Assembly: GCF_963662255.1 (NCBI RefSeq)
Contig: NC_085067.1
Span: 9,447,148-9,511,147, forward strand
Source: Cinclus cinclus
Taxonomy: Eukaryota; Chordata; Aves; Passeriformes; Cinclidae
DNA length: 64,000 nucleotides
Direction: 5' to 3'
A program made the position numbers and the translations under genes. Of this stretch, positions 1 through 11,642 are shown one piece after another. Position 1 is the first letter of the stretch; each line of letters opens with the position of its first letter. The notes below the pieces were generated by a model, which searched no databases, was not told where the DNA came from, and was given only the letters and a program-made list of their open reading frames with translations.

Positions 1-1967
1 TGCTCTGAAGGACCCAATTGGTGAACATTTTAGGTTTGGTATTGAATTTCCCGTAGATCTCTCCCACATCTTTTTATGATAGCTGCCACACAGGATAGCT
101 CTGCTGAATTTTCCTCCAAGATTAAATTGGTTGTTCAGATTCTTCTCTTAGTCTTTTTATTTCCCCCCTCCCAACAGTCCTTCACATCCATACCAATGGC
201 ACTGCATCATTCTTTCTTTTCCTGTATTTGTAAATCACAGTGTCTCCTTGTAGCAGGCTTTTTATTGATTACTCAAAAGGGGTAGTTGAGCTTAATAGCA
301 AAGCTGAAATGAGTCTTGAAGAAGTGCTATTCCTGCAGCATGATAAAACTGAATCTGTGAACGTGAATAAAACTCAACATACACAGCAACACCAACACCA
401 AATTCACTGTAAAAGCTCCAGGATCTACAGTCCTGGGGAAGTGGGAAAACCTCCTGGCTCCAGAGTAAGCTCAGAGGTTGTTCACAACCCTTCAGGATTG
501 TTCCAGCATGGAAAGAGCTGTTGTCACTGACTGGAACTGGCCTGAATTGCTGGATCATAGGAGATCCGAAGTATTAACGAGCTGGCTGTGGATGTAGGAG
601 TGGAGGGATGTGGATGTTTAGGGATTTAAAAATTCACGTCATTTAAGGCAATGAGGGTGTGATCTGCTGTGACCTCCTGTCTAGCACATACCATATGATC
701 TCACTAATTAATTGTACTGCCTGGAGTACAGTAACTCTGACTGAACGAAGGCACCTCATTCAGGCAAGGTTTTAATTTTTTATTCTTTTTTTTTTTTCAG
801 TTAGGGAAAATCTGCCCTGTTTTTAAGTAAAGAATAATAAATAATTCCCCATTTTTAAAATATGCACCAGTCTAAATTTATCTGGTTTTTACTCATTGCA
901 TCTTGTTATTCACTTGCTTTTTAGCCTGAAGATAAAGCCTACAGAGGTTTTGTGGGGAGAACATGTTTGAAATCTCAGAGCCTCCCTATTACTAAATTTT
1001 CAAAAGAAATGAGAATGGAACTTCCAATCTTTTGGTATCTACAGTCTGTGAAATAGAAGGAGACTCTACCTCTCTAAAACATCCCTTGTGAAATTCCAAG
1101 GCTCTGTATTCACAGAGACTATCTCTGGAGAAAGCAATGAATTTCCTTGCTCTACCTAATCCATCTCAAAACTGCAGAGCACAGGTTCAGTAGTTTAAAA
1201 TTCCTTTCTGTACAAAATGCAGGTGCTTTGCTGGGATCATCCAGCCAGAAATTCAGTGTAAATTCTTGTCTGTGGGGTAGTGGTGACCACAATATCAAAG
1301 ATACGAAGCTTCCGCTCCTTCCAGGCATCCTGTGGATCCTCATATTCCCAGAGAGAGTTGTTTTGCACCCCCTTCTGCTTTGGTGTGTCTCTTCTTTCTT
1401 GGCAGGGAGTTTAGTGGGAAGTCCTGTGTTTGACATTCAGGATATCTCCTGGCCCTGATGTGGGGCACTCCCGTGGAAGAGATAATTCCTGACGGTGTGA
1501 AGTCTCATTGCAGGGGAAAAAGGAGCACATGGGCAGTGTCAGTAGTGCTGCATGGGCCACAGCCCTGCTTCAGCACAGCTGCTGCTGGCAAAACTCCTGC
1601 ATTTTCCACGACCCTCCTGGACAGGGATAACTTTTTGAGCACTGAGCTAAAAGCCAGCTATTCAAAGCAATCCCTTGCTTTGGCTGTGACAGGTAATTTG
1701 CCACTGCTGATAACAGTCGTGGAGCCTGTGATAATATTTATGATATAGGAGTTTTTACTACTTAGTCTGGGGGTAGGTTAATGCAGCAGTGGGGAAAAAA
1801 AAACTCAAGCAAACCCCAAACATTTTTCTTCTATCCATGCTTGGAGAGCATTGGTGGTAAAGTGATGGCCTGAGGACAATATCCACCTGAGTGGATATTT
1901 GAACAGGAGGATGGCTCTTAAAGTAGATAATTTGAGTCTTACCTAAAGCTGCTTCTGCAGCTTCCTC
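1..1967. other. Intronic sequence, no gene seen
   Basis: Mixed intronic sequence with a 12-bp T run at 786-797. A short perfect hairpin AATATCCAC-ctga-GTGGATATT lies at 1878-1899, just before the CR1 copy. Short reading frames here have no recognisable domain. Confidence 0.6.
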
Positions 1968-2262
1968 CTGAGGGACAGCAGAGGAACAGCTCCCATCTCT
2001 GCTCCCTGTGAGCAGGGACAGCACCCAGGGGATGCTGCAGCTGGGAGGGTCAGGTTGGGTTTTAGGGAAGGGTTTTTCCCCCAGAGGGTGCTGGGCACTG
2101 CCCAAGCTCCCCAGGGAATGGGCACGGCCCTGAGGCTGCCAGAGCTCCAGGAGCTGCCAGGGATGCCCAGGGAGGGATTGTTGGGGAGTCTGTGCAGGGC
2201 CAGGGGCTGGACCGGGTGGTCCCTGGGGGTCCCTTCAAGTTTGGGATATTCCATGACTCTTC
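1968..2262 (+). mobile_element. CR1 LINE, truncated 3' end
   Basis: It reads ...ggttgggttttagggaagg...cccagagggtgctgggcac...gggcacggccctgaggctgcc...tgcccagggagggattgttgg... and ends near ggtcccttcaagtttgggatattcc. This is the avian CR1 3' untranslated tail in sense orientation. The open frames across this stretch on both strands are repeat-derived. The copy is 5'-truncated, as almost all CR1 copies are, and resembles the copies at 33230-33545 (antisense) and 51648-52170 (sense). Confidence 0.9.
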
Positions 2263-2540
2263 CACCTCTCTGCTGTATGTGGCCATGTCCTGGAGCTCTG
2301 TGAGCCCCAGTGTGGGATCACTGCAGAGGCAGCATGGCAGCAGCAGCTTTTGCTCAGAACAGAGGCACACAGGGCTCTGGGGCTGAGTGCAGGAGGTCCT
2401 CAAGAAGAGGGAGCTGGAGGAAATGAGAGGGCCCTGTTCCTGGGTGGGCTGCTGGGACACAAGGTATCACTTCTGCCATTGCTTGTTGGTCAAGGGAGGC
2501 TCCAGTGCTGGATGCTCTGTTGGACGGCATCCCCGAGATA

Positions 2541-2702
2541 TCAAAGAATCCCAGAGCAGTTTGGGTTGGGAGGGGCTTTCAAGCCCTTCCCGTTCTACCC
2601 CTGCCACACCTTCCACTGTCCCAGGCTGCTCCAAGCCCTGTCCAGCCTGGCCTTGGGCACTGCCAGGGATCCAGGGGCAGCCACAGCTGCTCTGTTCAGC
2701 CA
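2541..2702 (-). mobile_element. CR1 LINE, truncated 3' end (antisense)
   Basis: It starts aaagaatcccagagcag-tttgggttgggaggggctt and continues through ccaggctgctccaagccctgtcc and actgccagggatccaggggcagcc. This is the reverse complement of a CR1 tail of a different type from the copy 280 bp upstream. The two face each other with their 3' ends inward. Confidence 0.88.
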
Positions 2703-3989
2703 GGCAAAGTTGGATATTCTTATTCTCAGCCACTCCTTGAACAAAAAATGGCAGAGTTTAACTGATAAATCAGGGATATTATTTCTACCTCTAAAAAGAG
2801 AAATACAACTCCTGTTTTAAATTCAAATATAGTTGCTGCATTCTGGGGAAAAAAATAATGCTTTTATTTCCTAATAAGAGATCACAGATTCCTAATTATA
2901 GAACCATGTGTGTGAAAAAGGAAATTTGAGCCAGGCAGGCTAAAGTGTGCCATTGTCTTTACAATTTATATTTACTTACTCTACATTTAGAATAATCCTT
3001 CTCTTCCCTAAGGTCTAGCACAGACAATCTATCAACTGCACAAAAATGATAAAGGCAGCAATAAATAATAGTAATAATAATACATAACAACTGTGCAAGT
3101 GATGAATTATAAAGCAGAGAGTAGAAAAAGGAATAAACGCCCAGCACAGAAGCCAGTTTGCAGGGCTGAGTACACAGGCTGAGCTATTTTTCTGGCCTTA
3201 TGACAATGAGGAACATTTATGGGAGTTTGCAAACAGCTTAGAACACAAATCATTTTGTTTCAGGTTATATTTATAGGGCTTCATTAAGGGGGTTTTAGTA
3301 TCCATTAAAATCCAGTGTTCAGAGGTTTATAGCTCAGCTGTTAAGGTCTTATCCCTAAGGATCAATTGTTTTGGGTTGTTTGGGGAATTATTATTACCAT
3401 TATTATTTATACAATTCAGTTTAACTTATTTAGGCTATTGTGAAGACACAGAACTCAAAAGCTAAAGAGGTCTTGTTTGGGAAAGAAGAGAAAAGATAGC
3501 TTTTTATTATTTATGTTTTGTTTCAGATGTGATTTCTACAACTATTTTATCCTAGAAATCAATGGACTCTCTTTGTGTGGGTTTCAGTAGCCATGTTGTG
3601 CTCAGAGTTGCTGCAGCCTGCACAAGAGAGCAACCCCTGAGCAGTGCTGCCAACGCTGGATTGCTGCTTCTCTCTGTGTGTTGCTCTAAGTGAACATAAA
3701 AATAATTTTCATTTGAAATTATATAATTTTCCAGAGGTCATACACTTTAGCTGGTGGAAGATGAGATCTATACTGAAAATAGGCATGATGTGTCTAGGGC
3801 CTGATCCAGGTCTTAGTGCTTTTTTCTGCTTCTTTGTTTCTTCTATTTACTAAGAACAACATTCTCTAAGAAAAATGCCTTACTATTATCCTGCACATTT
3901 TATAAACACATATAGTGGGAGTAAGCAAATCCCAGGGAATGTACCATTTAGTAGCCCAAAGAGATGAGTAGAGGGTTGACAGCAGCAGG
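2703..3989. other. AT-rich intron, no gene seen
   Basis: AT-rich sequence with runs such as taataataat (about 3070) and attattattaccattatt (about 3390). No splice-bounded exon or repeat family is recognised. Confidence 0.55.
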
Positions 3990-4090
3990 GAGTAAGTGAC
4001 TTGCCTGAGGTGATCCTGATAGCCAGTGACAGAGGTGGATCTCCTGAGTCCTACCCCAAGGCTATCTTTCCTCCATCATCTTGCTTTTCA
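3990..4090 (-). mobile_element. MIR-like SINE fossil (antisense)
   Basis: The stretch agtaagtgacttgcctgagg followed by a degenerate 'cacacagc..agtggcagag' and 'ctcctgagtcctac...' matches the reverse complement of the MIR/CORE-SINE head region (ttgggcaagtcactt; ggttcgaatcc). It is heavily diverged and therefore old, older than the CR1 copies around it. Confidence 0.65.
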
Positions 4091-5279
4091 ACCCACAGTG
4101 CAGTATTTTTGGTGAGAGGTGAGTCAGATCCAAAGGGTATTTCTGGATCACTCCCAGTTAGGTGGATATGGGGGGGTTAAGGACCTGACAAACAGGGAAA
4201 AGGGCAAATAACATATCTGATAGTTGTTTCATAAACAAGCATGGGAGCAATGAATTGTGTTATTGAGAAAAAATATAAATTCTTAAAATTCACATATCTT
4301 GGAATTAATATAGTGGCTGGTCTTATTTAAATAATTTTCTGTTGTATCCAGCTTCCTTTGTGGCAGTATTTCCCAGCTGTTTCTTGTTTAATTCTAAATA
4401 TTCATGACATTAATTCTATTTGTCCTATGCTGTTATCTGAGGCAAAATGTCAACATTTTATGACAAACTGCTGTATCCATTGCTTAGAGTGTCCCCAAGG
4501 AACCTGTTTGCTGTGGCTATCAATCTCTGATGGAAAACCTGATTGACACCAATAAAAGCTTGGTAGTTCTCATTTCCCCATTTAAAATGATCCAAACAGC
4601 TCAATAGCCATCTAAGATCTTTGGAGTGTTTTTAGCCTGTGCATAATTCATCATCTCAATTATTGTGCTTTTTTAACTTCCAGTTTTGGAATATCGGACC
4701 TTCTCCATCAGATCAATAGAGTATCCAGTTGCTCTCTCCTCACCCTTTCCTTTCTTGCTGCAATCACACAGCAGCCCAGGTTCCTTTTGGGCCCCGGAGA
4801 GACATCTTTTCATCCTCTTTGCTTCTTGCCACAGCCCTTTTCGTGGGTTATTCTTTTTACTTGGCTCTATGAAGTGTAAGCTCTAGACTGTCCAAGATTT
4901 GTCATACATACAGAGGAAAACATGTTGTTGCCTCCAACCTCTTGATTCTGTTTTCAAAGTTAACTCAATCCTCACTTAACTGTTGAGGTTTTCTTTGTTT
5001 GGTTGGGGTTTTTTTTGGTTTTTTTTGTTGTTGTTGTAATTTCTATTTCTGGCAGCGGTAAAGAAAGGAAGAGACTCTCAGACCCCAGACTGTGAATATA
5101 ATGCTGACAGTAAGGAAAAACATTTAAGAGGCATCTCTGTGAGATGCTGAGGTCAAACTTTGGCCATCTGGCAGTTGGGAAGAGCCATGTGTGAAGGCAT
5201 GCCAGGCACCTGCTGAAGGCAGAGCTGCAGCAGCAAAGTCTTCAAAAGATTTGCTGGCTGCTCTCAGCCATTGCATTGG
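4091..5279. other. Intronic sequence, no gene seen
   Basis: Nothing recognisable apart from a T/G-rich low-complexity patch at 4990-5040 (T8-GG-T8 and GTT repeats). Confidence 0.55.
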
Positions 5280-5880
5280 TTTCATTTGTAGCTTCTCTTA
5301 TCGAGCACAATTTCTAAATGAGGATGGTTGCTTCACTTTAAGGACGTACAAATGACTTGCCCTCACCTGTCAAGCATGATCCTTGTATTTTACCAGGCCC
5401 ATTATGAACGCAATCTTTCTGTCGAAAATTTGCATACCTCCTTTCTTGAAAAGTAATGACAGCAATTTCTTTCCCTCTGCTCACTTTCTGAGTGTCTCAT
5501 TTAACAGCACCTGGGAAACCGACAGGCGCAGAGATGAGAAGTGAAAGAGAGCAGTTGATTAAATCATCATCAAGTCGGGCCTCAGAAAGTCAATTCTGCT
5601 TCCCGTCTGCAATGATATCCTTTTATCTTAAAGTAATGAGCTATGGCACTTTTGCATCCGGTAATGCGATAAGTTCTATTAGCATGTTCCATTTGCTTCA
5701 CAAGCAAGGGCAAGTCATTTCAGTAAGCTCATATCACTGCAATCAAAGCAATTGGCTTCACAGGCAGAGAAGAAAGAGGAAAGGCTCAGGGTGATTTTTA
5801 TGGATCACAACACAGTGTAAAAAATAGATTCTTGTATTATTTTAACCCGTAACATGCTTTGCTTCTTGTCAATCAAGGTG
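5280..5880. promoter_or_regulatory. Candidate conserved intronic enhancer
   Basis: About 600 bp keep roughly ten CpGs (for example atcgag, gacgta, gtcgaaa, accgacaggcgc, atccggtaatgcgat) although the flanks are nearly CpG-free. It contains a perfect POU octamer, ATTTGCAT, at 5428-5435, plus TGATTAAAT and other AT-core homeodomain-type sites. There is no repeat signature and no sustained coding frame. Calling it an enhancer is inference. Confidence 0.45.
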
Positions 5881-7829
5881 TTTTTATTTCATTAGCCTGT
5901 AAGTACCTGGAAGACTCAGATTCCAAACAGAACTCATGAGCTAAGACCAGGAGTTCTGAAAAATAAGAATCTTTTCTTGTAGAGATAACAGATACACAGT
6001 GCAGTATTAGACACTGACTTCATTAACCACTGATTTGTTTAGATCCTCTTGACTTAGTCCATCAGTACAAATGTACATTTTTATTATTATTAACTATTTT
6101 TTTTTTTAACTCTGAAAAAGTACTTGTGGGTTGAGAGGATGCTAAACATGACATTACACACTGCAAATTGCCATCAGTTCAGAGAGTGCTAAAAATAACA
6201 TGACAACTGCGAGTTGCCTGCAGCCAGCAAGGCAGGTAAGGAGGCAGCACATGTGCATCTCGAATCCCAGGGGAGAGCACGGAGGCATTTTTCCCTATGG
6301 AGCCCTCAGGACCTGAGGAAGAGACTTCACCCATCAATTGCAACAGAGAATGACTAACTAAAATCAAGATTCGGGCGTGTGTGGTGTCTGGCAGTACCTG
6401 CTGCCGGCTGGTCTGGTTGGATTTGGGTGCCTGACTGGTGGTGGGCACTTTCTGAGGGTGCTGAGCTGAGGAATGCATAGCACTGTTAGTTTTCCATCTG
6501 GAAAATACATTTAATCCTCCCCTAGCCCTGGAGATAGCGTCATCCTGCTCTGGGGATGTCTGGATGGGCCTTGGGCAGGTGTGGGGTCACTGGGCAGTGA
6601 CACCATGAGGAGATGCTGGAGTGGGATGTGGGACAGCTGACGGAGAGGGACAGAGGGTGCAGGAACCTCCAGCCCCAGCTCCCTTTCCAAGGAACAAAAG
6701 AAAATGAGTTTCTTGCAGAGCTGCATCCACATGTCCCTGGGGTGACACGGAGCTGGGGCAGCCTGGCAGGACAGAGGATGGCAGCTCTGCCCCTGGCAGA
6801 GGTCCTGTGTCACCTCCCCAGCTGTGCCCAGCATCCTCCCAGTGCCTCCCAGTGCATCCCACTGCCACCAGCTCCCAGCCTGCCCCTGCAGGGGACATCC
6901 CTGCAAATACAAGGGGGAACACAGTGGAACCAAACCTCAGAACAGGACTTGTCTTTCGGGATCTTTCAGAAGGGAAATCCCCCCTTGGCTTTACAACAAG
7001 TTCTCTGTGCCTACAAGGAATATTTGGGCCTCCCACCAGGTGCCAAGGATATATCCATGTCCCAGAGAAATGTAAGATGGATCATCATTATCCTGAACAG
7101 CAATATAATCCAGAGTTTTCATTTTAATACTCAACATGTAATTCTTTCTTATCAGACTATTTTTTTGTTGATGGTAGAGCTAAAAGGAACCACTAATTGT
7201 GTCATTTTATAGTATAAAACAATCATAAAAGTCCTGGGAGGGAGGAATTAAAAAGAATTGCAGCTGAAAAACATTTTAAGTTCTGAATGTTTTTCTTGTA
7301 AGGGGCACAAGATAACTTGAAATGTCCAAGACTGATATATTTCATCTGAAGTGAAGTAGTTTGGATAAAATGGAATTCAGATTAAAGGTCAACATTGCAA
7401 TCTTTTGTCCAGACTTAGGTAATTTGTGTAAAATGGGACTTTTTGGTGAATAATCCATAATTTTAGCTTTTAAGAAAGCAGACCTTAAACTTCTCAGACC
7501 ATCTCTGTTTCAGAGCCATTTCTTACAGTGAATCGCAGTGGATAATGGTGAGGAATTGCTAAGCAGACTGTGATGTTAACCAATTTGTGAGATGCTATAT
7601 ATATATAAGATTCCTTGGCAAGGAGCTCCATGCTGAATGCTACTTGCAGTAACGGATAGGAAGGAAAAAAGTGAAATTCTTGCTCTTAGTTTCTTTGTGA
7701 CTCTGCCAGTCTCCATTTCATCAATTAGAAAATTGCCCATTTATTCCTTGCCTGTGTCTCCTTTCCTCTAGGGGATGTTTTTTCCTCCTTTTTTCTTGGA
7801 AGCAAAGGTCTAATTGTATAGCTAAAATA
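5881..7829. other. Intronic sequence with a GC-richer patch, no gene seen
   Basis: An 11-bp T run lies at 6097-6107. Positions 6530-6910 are GC-richer, and reading frames of up to 199 codons cross them, but none has a domain, a biased codon pattern or plausible splice borders. A short (TA)n patch sits near 7600. Confidence 0.5.
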
Positions 7830-8175
7830 CCATCTTTGCCCTTTCCAGGGCTGCCAGTTTGTCATTGGTGGAGAGATGGACAAGAATATGGTAAATGTCA
7901 GTGTGAACAGGCTGAGGTCTGGGTTTTCCTCATTTTCTTCAGATTTCTTTTCAGCAGACAGATGAGTAGAATCACTTTGTTCAGTGCTAGCGTTGCAGCA
8001 GCTCTGACTCCTTTGGTGGCAATGATAAATGGCTCCAAGATATGAAATAGCTGTTCCAGCAAAGTCCATTGAGCAGAATAGAGAACAATGCCCTCCTCAA
8101 TGTCATTGTACATGAGATATTCAATGATTGCCACTTTTTGCAGAAGAATGTGTTCAATCAGCCAAGTACAGAGAA
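7830..8175 (-). pseudogene. hAT-superfamily (ZBED-like) transposase fossil
   Basis: Read on the minus strand, the stretch gives ...WLIEHILLQKVAIIEYL... then AQWTLLEQLFHILEPF and IIATKGV. This fits the hAT transposase pattern (ML.RL.eqk.aI..yl ... eW.lLeqlv.iLkpF..aT). About 80 codons later, after a frame shift and a stop, another frame reads LAALERAKMVF. That resembles the downstream hAT block (aTlLDPRFKmvF) with the DPRF core eroded. No BED zinc finger or terminal inverted repeats are seen. It is an inactive, old DNA-transposon remnant. I know of no AUTS2 exon in this position, and the disrupted frame argues against a domesticated gene. Confidence 0.6.
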
Positions 8176-8810
8176 ATCCATGGTGTTGCTTCAGCCTGAA
8201 TGAGCTGGCGAGGTGGCACAGACCTTTACTCAGCTTGATTTGGACCAGACTCTCTTAAGTTATTAAAATGGGCTCAAATTAGAGCTGTCACCACATAGGG
8301 TGTTGGATTTTTGAAGCGTGGCTTTGGGATCAGGCTCATTCCACAGGTGCTGTGGCAGATGTGCTGTGCATTTTAACTTTCTCCACCTGGGACAGAGGAC
8401 TGGGGAGGTGCAGCTAATCTTTAACCTGATCTTCAGTTTCCCTTTTCTTCTAAAACACAAGGCAGCAATTATGCCTCAGCTGGGAATTGGAAAGTTCTTT
8501 TTCCACTTCCCACTGCAGGTCTGTGTGCACGCCCTGTACTGCAGGGAATGCATCTGCTGCAGCCACGGCCCAGGCTGGCTGCAGAGTTCAGGCTGGGGCA
8601 GAAAGAAGAGCTTTCTGGTCTGTTGGTACAGAGATATTTGCACTTTGTATGTCTTCTTCCTCACCTAGGCTTGATTGTAGGAAAAATTATTTGAATTTTG
8701 ACTGCATGACATATATGAAAATGCAAGGTTTTGGGTCACTGACTGTGATTAGCATTTCTGGACTAGGAAGTTGCAGAAATACTGCAAAAGGAAACTTGAA
8801 CACTTGGCAC

Positions 8811-8813
8811 GTG

Positions 8814-8842
<29 letters not shown>
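8811..8842. repeat. (GT)n microsatellite
   Basis: GT dinucleotide repeat of about 32 bp with one early interruption (gtgtgtctgtgtgt). Confidence 0.95.
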
Positions 8843-8844
<2 letters not shown>

Positions 8845-10187
8845 GAGGTGATGTGATGGCTGGTGGCTTTGGTTATTTAAGAGATTAAATTAACAGTTTC
8901 AGTGATAACTATGGCCACTTTGTGCAAGTCACAGTCAGTCTGGTCTCAGTATTATCCCAACTGTATAGAAATTAGGAGCACCATTAGCATTTCCATATGT
9001 CCTGTAAGTTTTTTATCAACAAAGATCATTTTGAGTGAGCTTCACTTGCTTTGAATTTTGTTGGTAGTCCCATAGTTCTTTTGGGAAAACTGTTGAGTCC
9101 CTTCTGGCCAGTACAAGACTTTAAGAAGCATGAAGTAGCAATTTTGCAGGGTCCTTCCACCGAGGAGCCTGTCAGGCTGTGATCTGAGAAGCTCTCACAG
9201 CATTTGGGACCATGTGCAATTAAAAATTTGGCCATCCAATGGGCTGTGGGCTGGCCAGGGGGTTGTATAGGGCAAATTTGGCAATTTGGCTCTGGACTCA
9301 TCTCAAGCCTGGCCTGGGGTATCTGTAATCAGTCACAACTTGTGTTCAGAGTGGAGACAGTAAGTGCCTTGAGCCTGAGAATCAGAGCAAGAAGCCTCTG
9401 TTTGTTCAGGTGGAAATGTGTCTGCAGCCTCCTTGTCCTGATTTGTCACATTGTCACCCTCAGCTTCCAATGAAGCTAGTGGTAGTTACCTAAAAATCAG
9501 GTCATGCTATCTCTGAATGATATTTTGGATTCCCAGTCACTTGCAGAATATTCCAAGGCAGCCTGTGCACAGAGCCATGGTTTCCTGACAAAAGACATGG
9601 GAGAGCACTGAAAAATGAGCTTTTTGTAATAGATATGGAATACTGAAACACAGCCCAAAGCAGAAGACCAGTACAGAGTATTTCCATTGCTTCTATTCCA
9701 AAACAGGCTGGCTCTCTGAGAACCACAAAGCACTTAAATCATTTTACTTCTTCCTGTGGCCCTGGGAGGTAGGGAAATGCTGGAGGAATTGAGGAATTGA
9801 GCGAGCAGTGCAGACTGGAGCCTTCAAATTGACCAGTAATTCTGAATAATCAACTTCACAGTTGTCAGGTTTGGTTTCCAAAATGCACTTTCCAGCCGTG
9901 GGTAGCAGTGAGGCTGCAGGAGATGGAAACACCTTGTGCTTTAGCACCTCTGGGGAGAACTTGCATCCAGAAATGTAAATGAGCATGTCAGAGCACGGGT
10001 GGTTGTTTGGGTACAGTGCCCACAGTGCCTGGGCTGACCCTCAGCCATGAGGACAACATGCACTTGCTCCAATTCTGTTGCCAGCCTGAGTAGCAAACAT
10101 CTTTCTTCTCCCTTTTTGGCATTACCCCTGCACACAAACTGTCTGATGGCTGGGCGTGCAGATGGTGCCAGTGCAGAGGGTGTCCTG

Positions 10188-10207
10188 CACACACACACAC
10201 ACACACA
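10188..10207. repeat. (CA)n microsatellite
   Basis: About ten CA units followed by atgcacgg. It lies inside a GC-richer segment and creates a false Cys/Val-rich frame on the minus strand. Confidence 0.95.
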
Positions 10208-10689
10208 TGCACGGATAGGTGCTGCAGATACACAACCCCAGGCAGGGCTTAGAGCCCTTTCAGGCTTTCCTCCTTTCTGTCTTGCGTGCAGCTGGTGCAC
10301 AGAGGGCTGCTGTTGGCCCAGGACAGCACTGCTGGACAGTGGCTTCTCCCCTGGTGCCCAGCCCCTGTGTGAGAGGCCAGGAGCTGCCCCAGAGCCAGGC
10401 TGGCCAAACGTAGGGAGCTGTTTGCTGAGTGCATTTATTGCCTTTGCATAATTTATGAACTGGAGGGGTTTGACCAACATCTGTCTGTGCCAGAGGCTGG
10501 CACGGAGGGCTCTGGAGGCTGGAGCTGTAAATTGGATGGTGCACTCCTGCTGAGCTCCCAGCAAAGTCCTCGGGTCAGTGTGGAAATTCAATAGCAGGAA
10601 TGGCAGTGTTTGCCATGTGGGCCCCGTGCAGCAGAGGCTGTTTTGGCAGCCACCCCGGCTGGCTGGGCACAGAGCTGTCACTCACTGGG

Positions 10690-10990
10690 CACGCTGGGAG
10701 GGGAGCAGCAGCATTTTTAATGGCCTTGGCACCCGCGCTGCTTCCATCATGGGCACCGGTACGTCTCGGTCCTTCGCCATATGCTTAACTCTGGAGACAA
10801 GGTGCTGCTGGGTATAGCAGTAATTATTTGATGTGGAATTAAGCAGACCTTGAAATTAGAACTGGACTGTGGGAGAGCAGGAGGTTTGGAGGTTTAACAC
10901 TTTGGTGGAAATGGCCTCCCACCGACACCGCTCTGCGGATTCACTCGGGTGTGGGGAGCTGTTCTGTTGGCAAATTCAGATGTCAGGGCT
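10690..10990. promoter_or_regulatory. Candidate regulatory block with retained CpGs
   Basis: Two CpG clusters are seen, caccggtacgtctcgg around 10755-10771 and caccgacaccgctctgcgg around 10920-10940. Between them is an AT-core stretch (agtaattatttgatg). The CpG density is well above the flanks, and there is no repeat or coding frame of note. The function is inferred only. Confidence 0.3.
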
Positions 10991-11551
10991 GGCAAGTCTT
11001 CTTTTCCCCAGGTACCTCCACGCTGCAGGGAACACAAAAACCCTGAGCTTTTCCAAGCTTATGAGTCAGTAAGAACTACAGCAGAGTAGAGATTCTTTAA
11101 ATCAGCCCAAAACTGGGGTAAAGGAGAGGCTGCAGAGTGCTCTGAGAACAGCTGGGTCACAAGAAACCTGCTCATGTGCCTGGCGCTGGGAGTGGGTGGC
11201 ACCTTGAAACCCTCTGAACCCTGCTGCTCAAAGGGAATTGCCCTTGCCTGCTTAGACATCCACCTTTTGCCCCCTTTATTTTCACTTTTGGGTTCAGTCT
11301 GATCAAGACTTGGAGTTTGCCTGGAGGGTGGGCAGACATACAAACAAATGGATCAACTGCTCCTTTGCTCCCTGGTTTGAAACACACAGGAGGTGTGATA
11401 ATGGATCCTGGGGGGCTCATGGTGAGGGAACTCCTGTCTCTGACCATCCAGGGGGAGAAGGTGACAACACCCAAAAGCTGAATTTTTCCACTAGCTGTGA
11501 CGTAAATGGAAAGTCTTTGTGACATTCATGGTTGTGACATGCTCTGTGATT
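10991..11551. other. Intronic sequence, no gene seen
   Basis: Ordinary intronic sequence. Short frames on both strands have no recognisable content. Confidence 0.5.
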
Positions 11552-11642
11552 CTTGGGGTGTCTGTGCAGGGCCAGGAGTTGAATGATGATGGATGATCCT
11601 CGTGGGTCCCTTCCAGCTCAGGATGTTCTCTGATTCTGTGCC
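11552..11642 (+). mobile_element. CR1 LINE, very short 3' end
   Basis: It reads ttggggtgtctgtgcagggcc, then a degenerate 'gatgatcctcgtgggtcccttcc', and ends tctgattctgtg. This is only the last 90 bp of a CR1 tail, including the terminal attctgtg-type repeat that marks the CR1 3' end. Confidence 0.88.

Larger units (their letters stand above)
8176..10689. other. Intronic sequence with two dinucleotide repeats, no gene seen
   Basis: This span contains the GT and CA microsatellites listed separately. Positions 10415-10460 have a short AT-rich motif cluster (tgcatttattgcctttgcat). A 246-codon minus-strand frame at 9941-10681 translates the CA repeat as Cys-Val repeats and is not credible as a gene. 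Confidence 0.5.

Noticed and set aside
2062..2460. Several overlapping frames around 2055-2820 on both strands
   Set aside because: They are readings of two CR1 3' tails, which are non-coding.
5492..5794. 100-codon plus-strand frame within the enhancer candidate
   Set aside because: It has no recognised domain, and the CpG and motif pattern fits a non-coding conserved element better.
6613..7212. 199-codon plus-strand frame
   Set aside because: It has no domain, is rich in Pro/Gln/Leu as expected from GC-rich chance frames, and has no splice borders.
9941..10681. 246-codon minus-strand open frame
   Set aside because: It translates the CA microsatellite as Cys-Val repeats, lies in GC-richer DNA, has no domain and no splice or promoter context. 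It is a chance frame.
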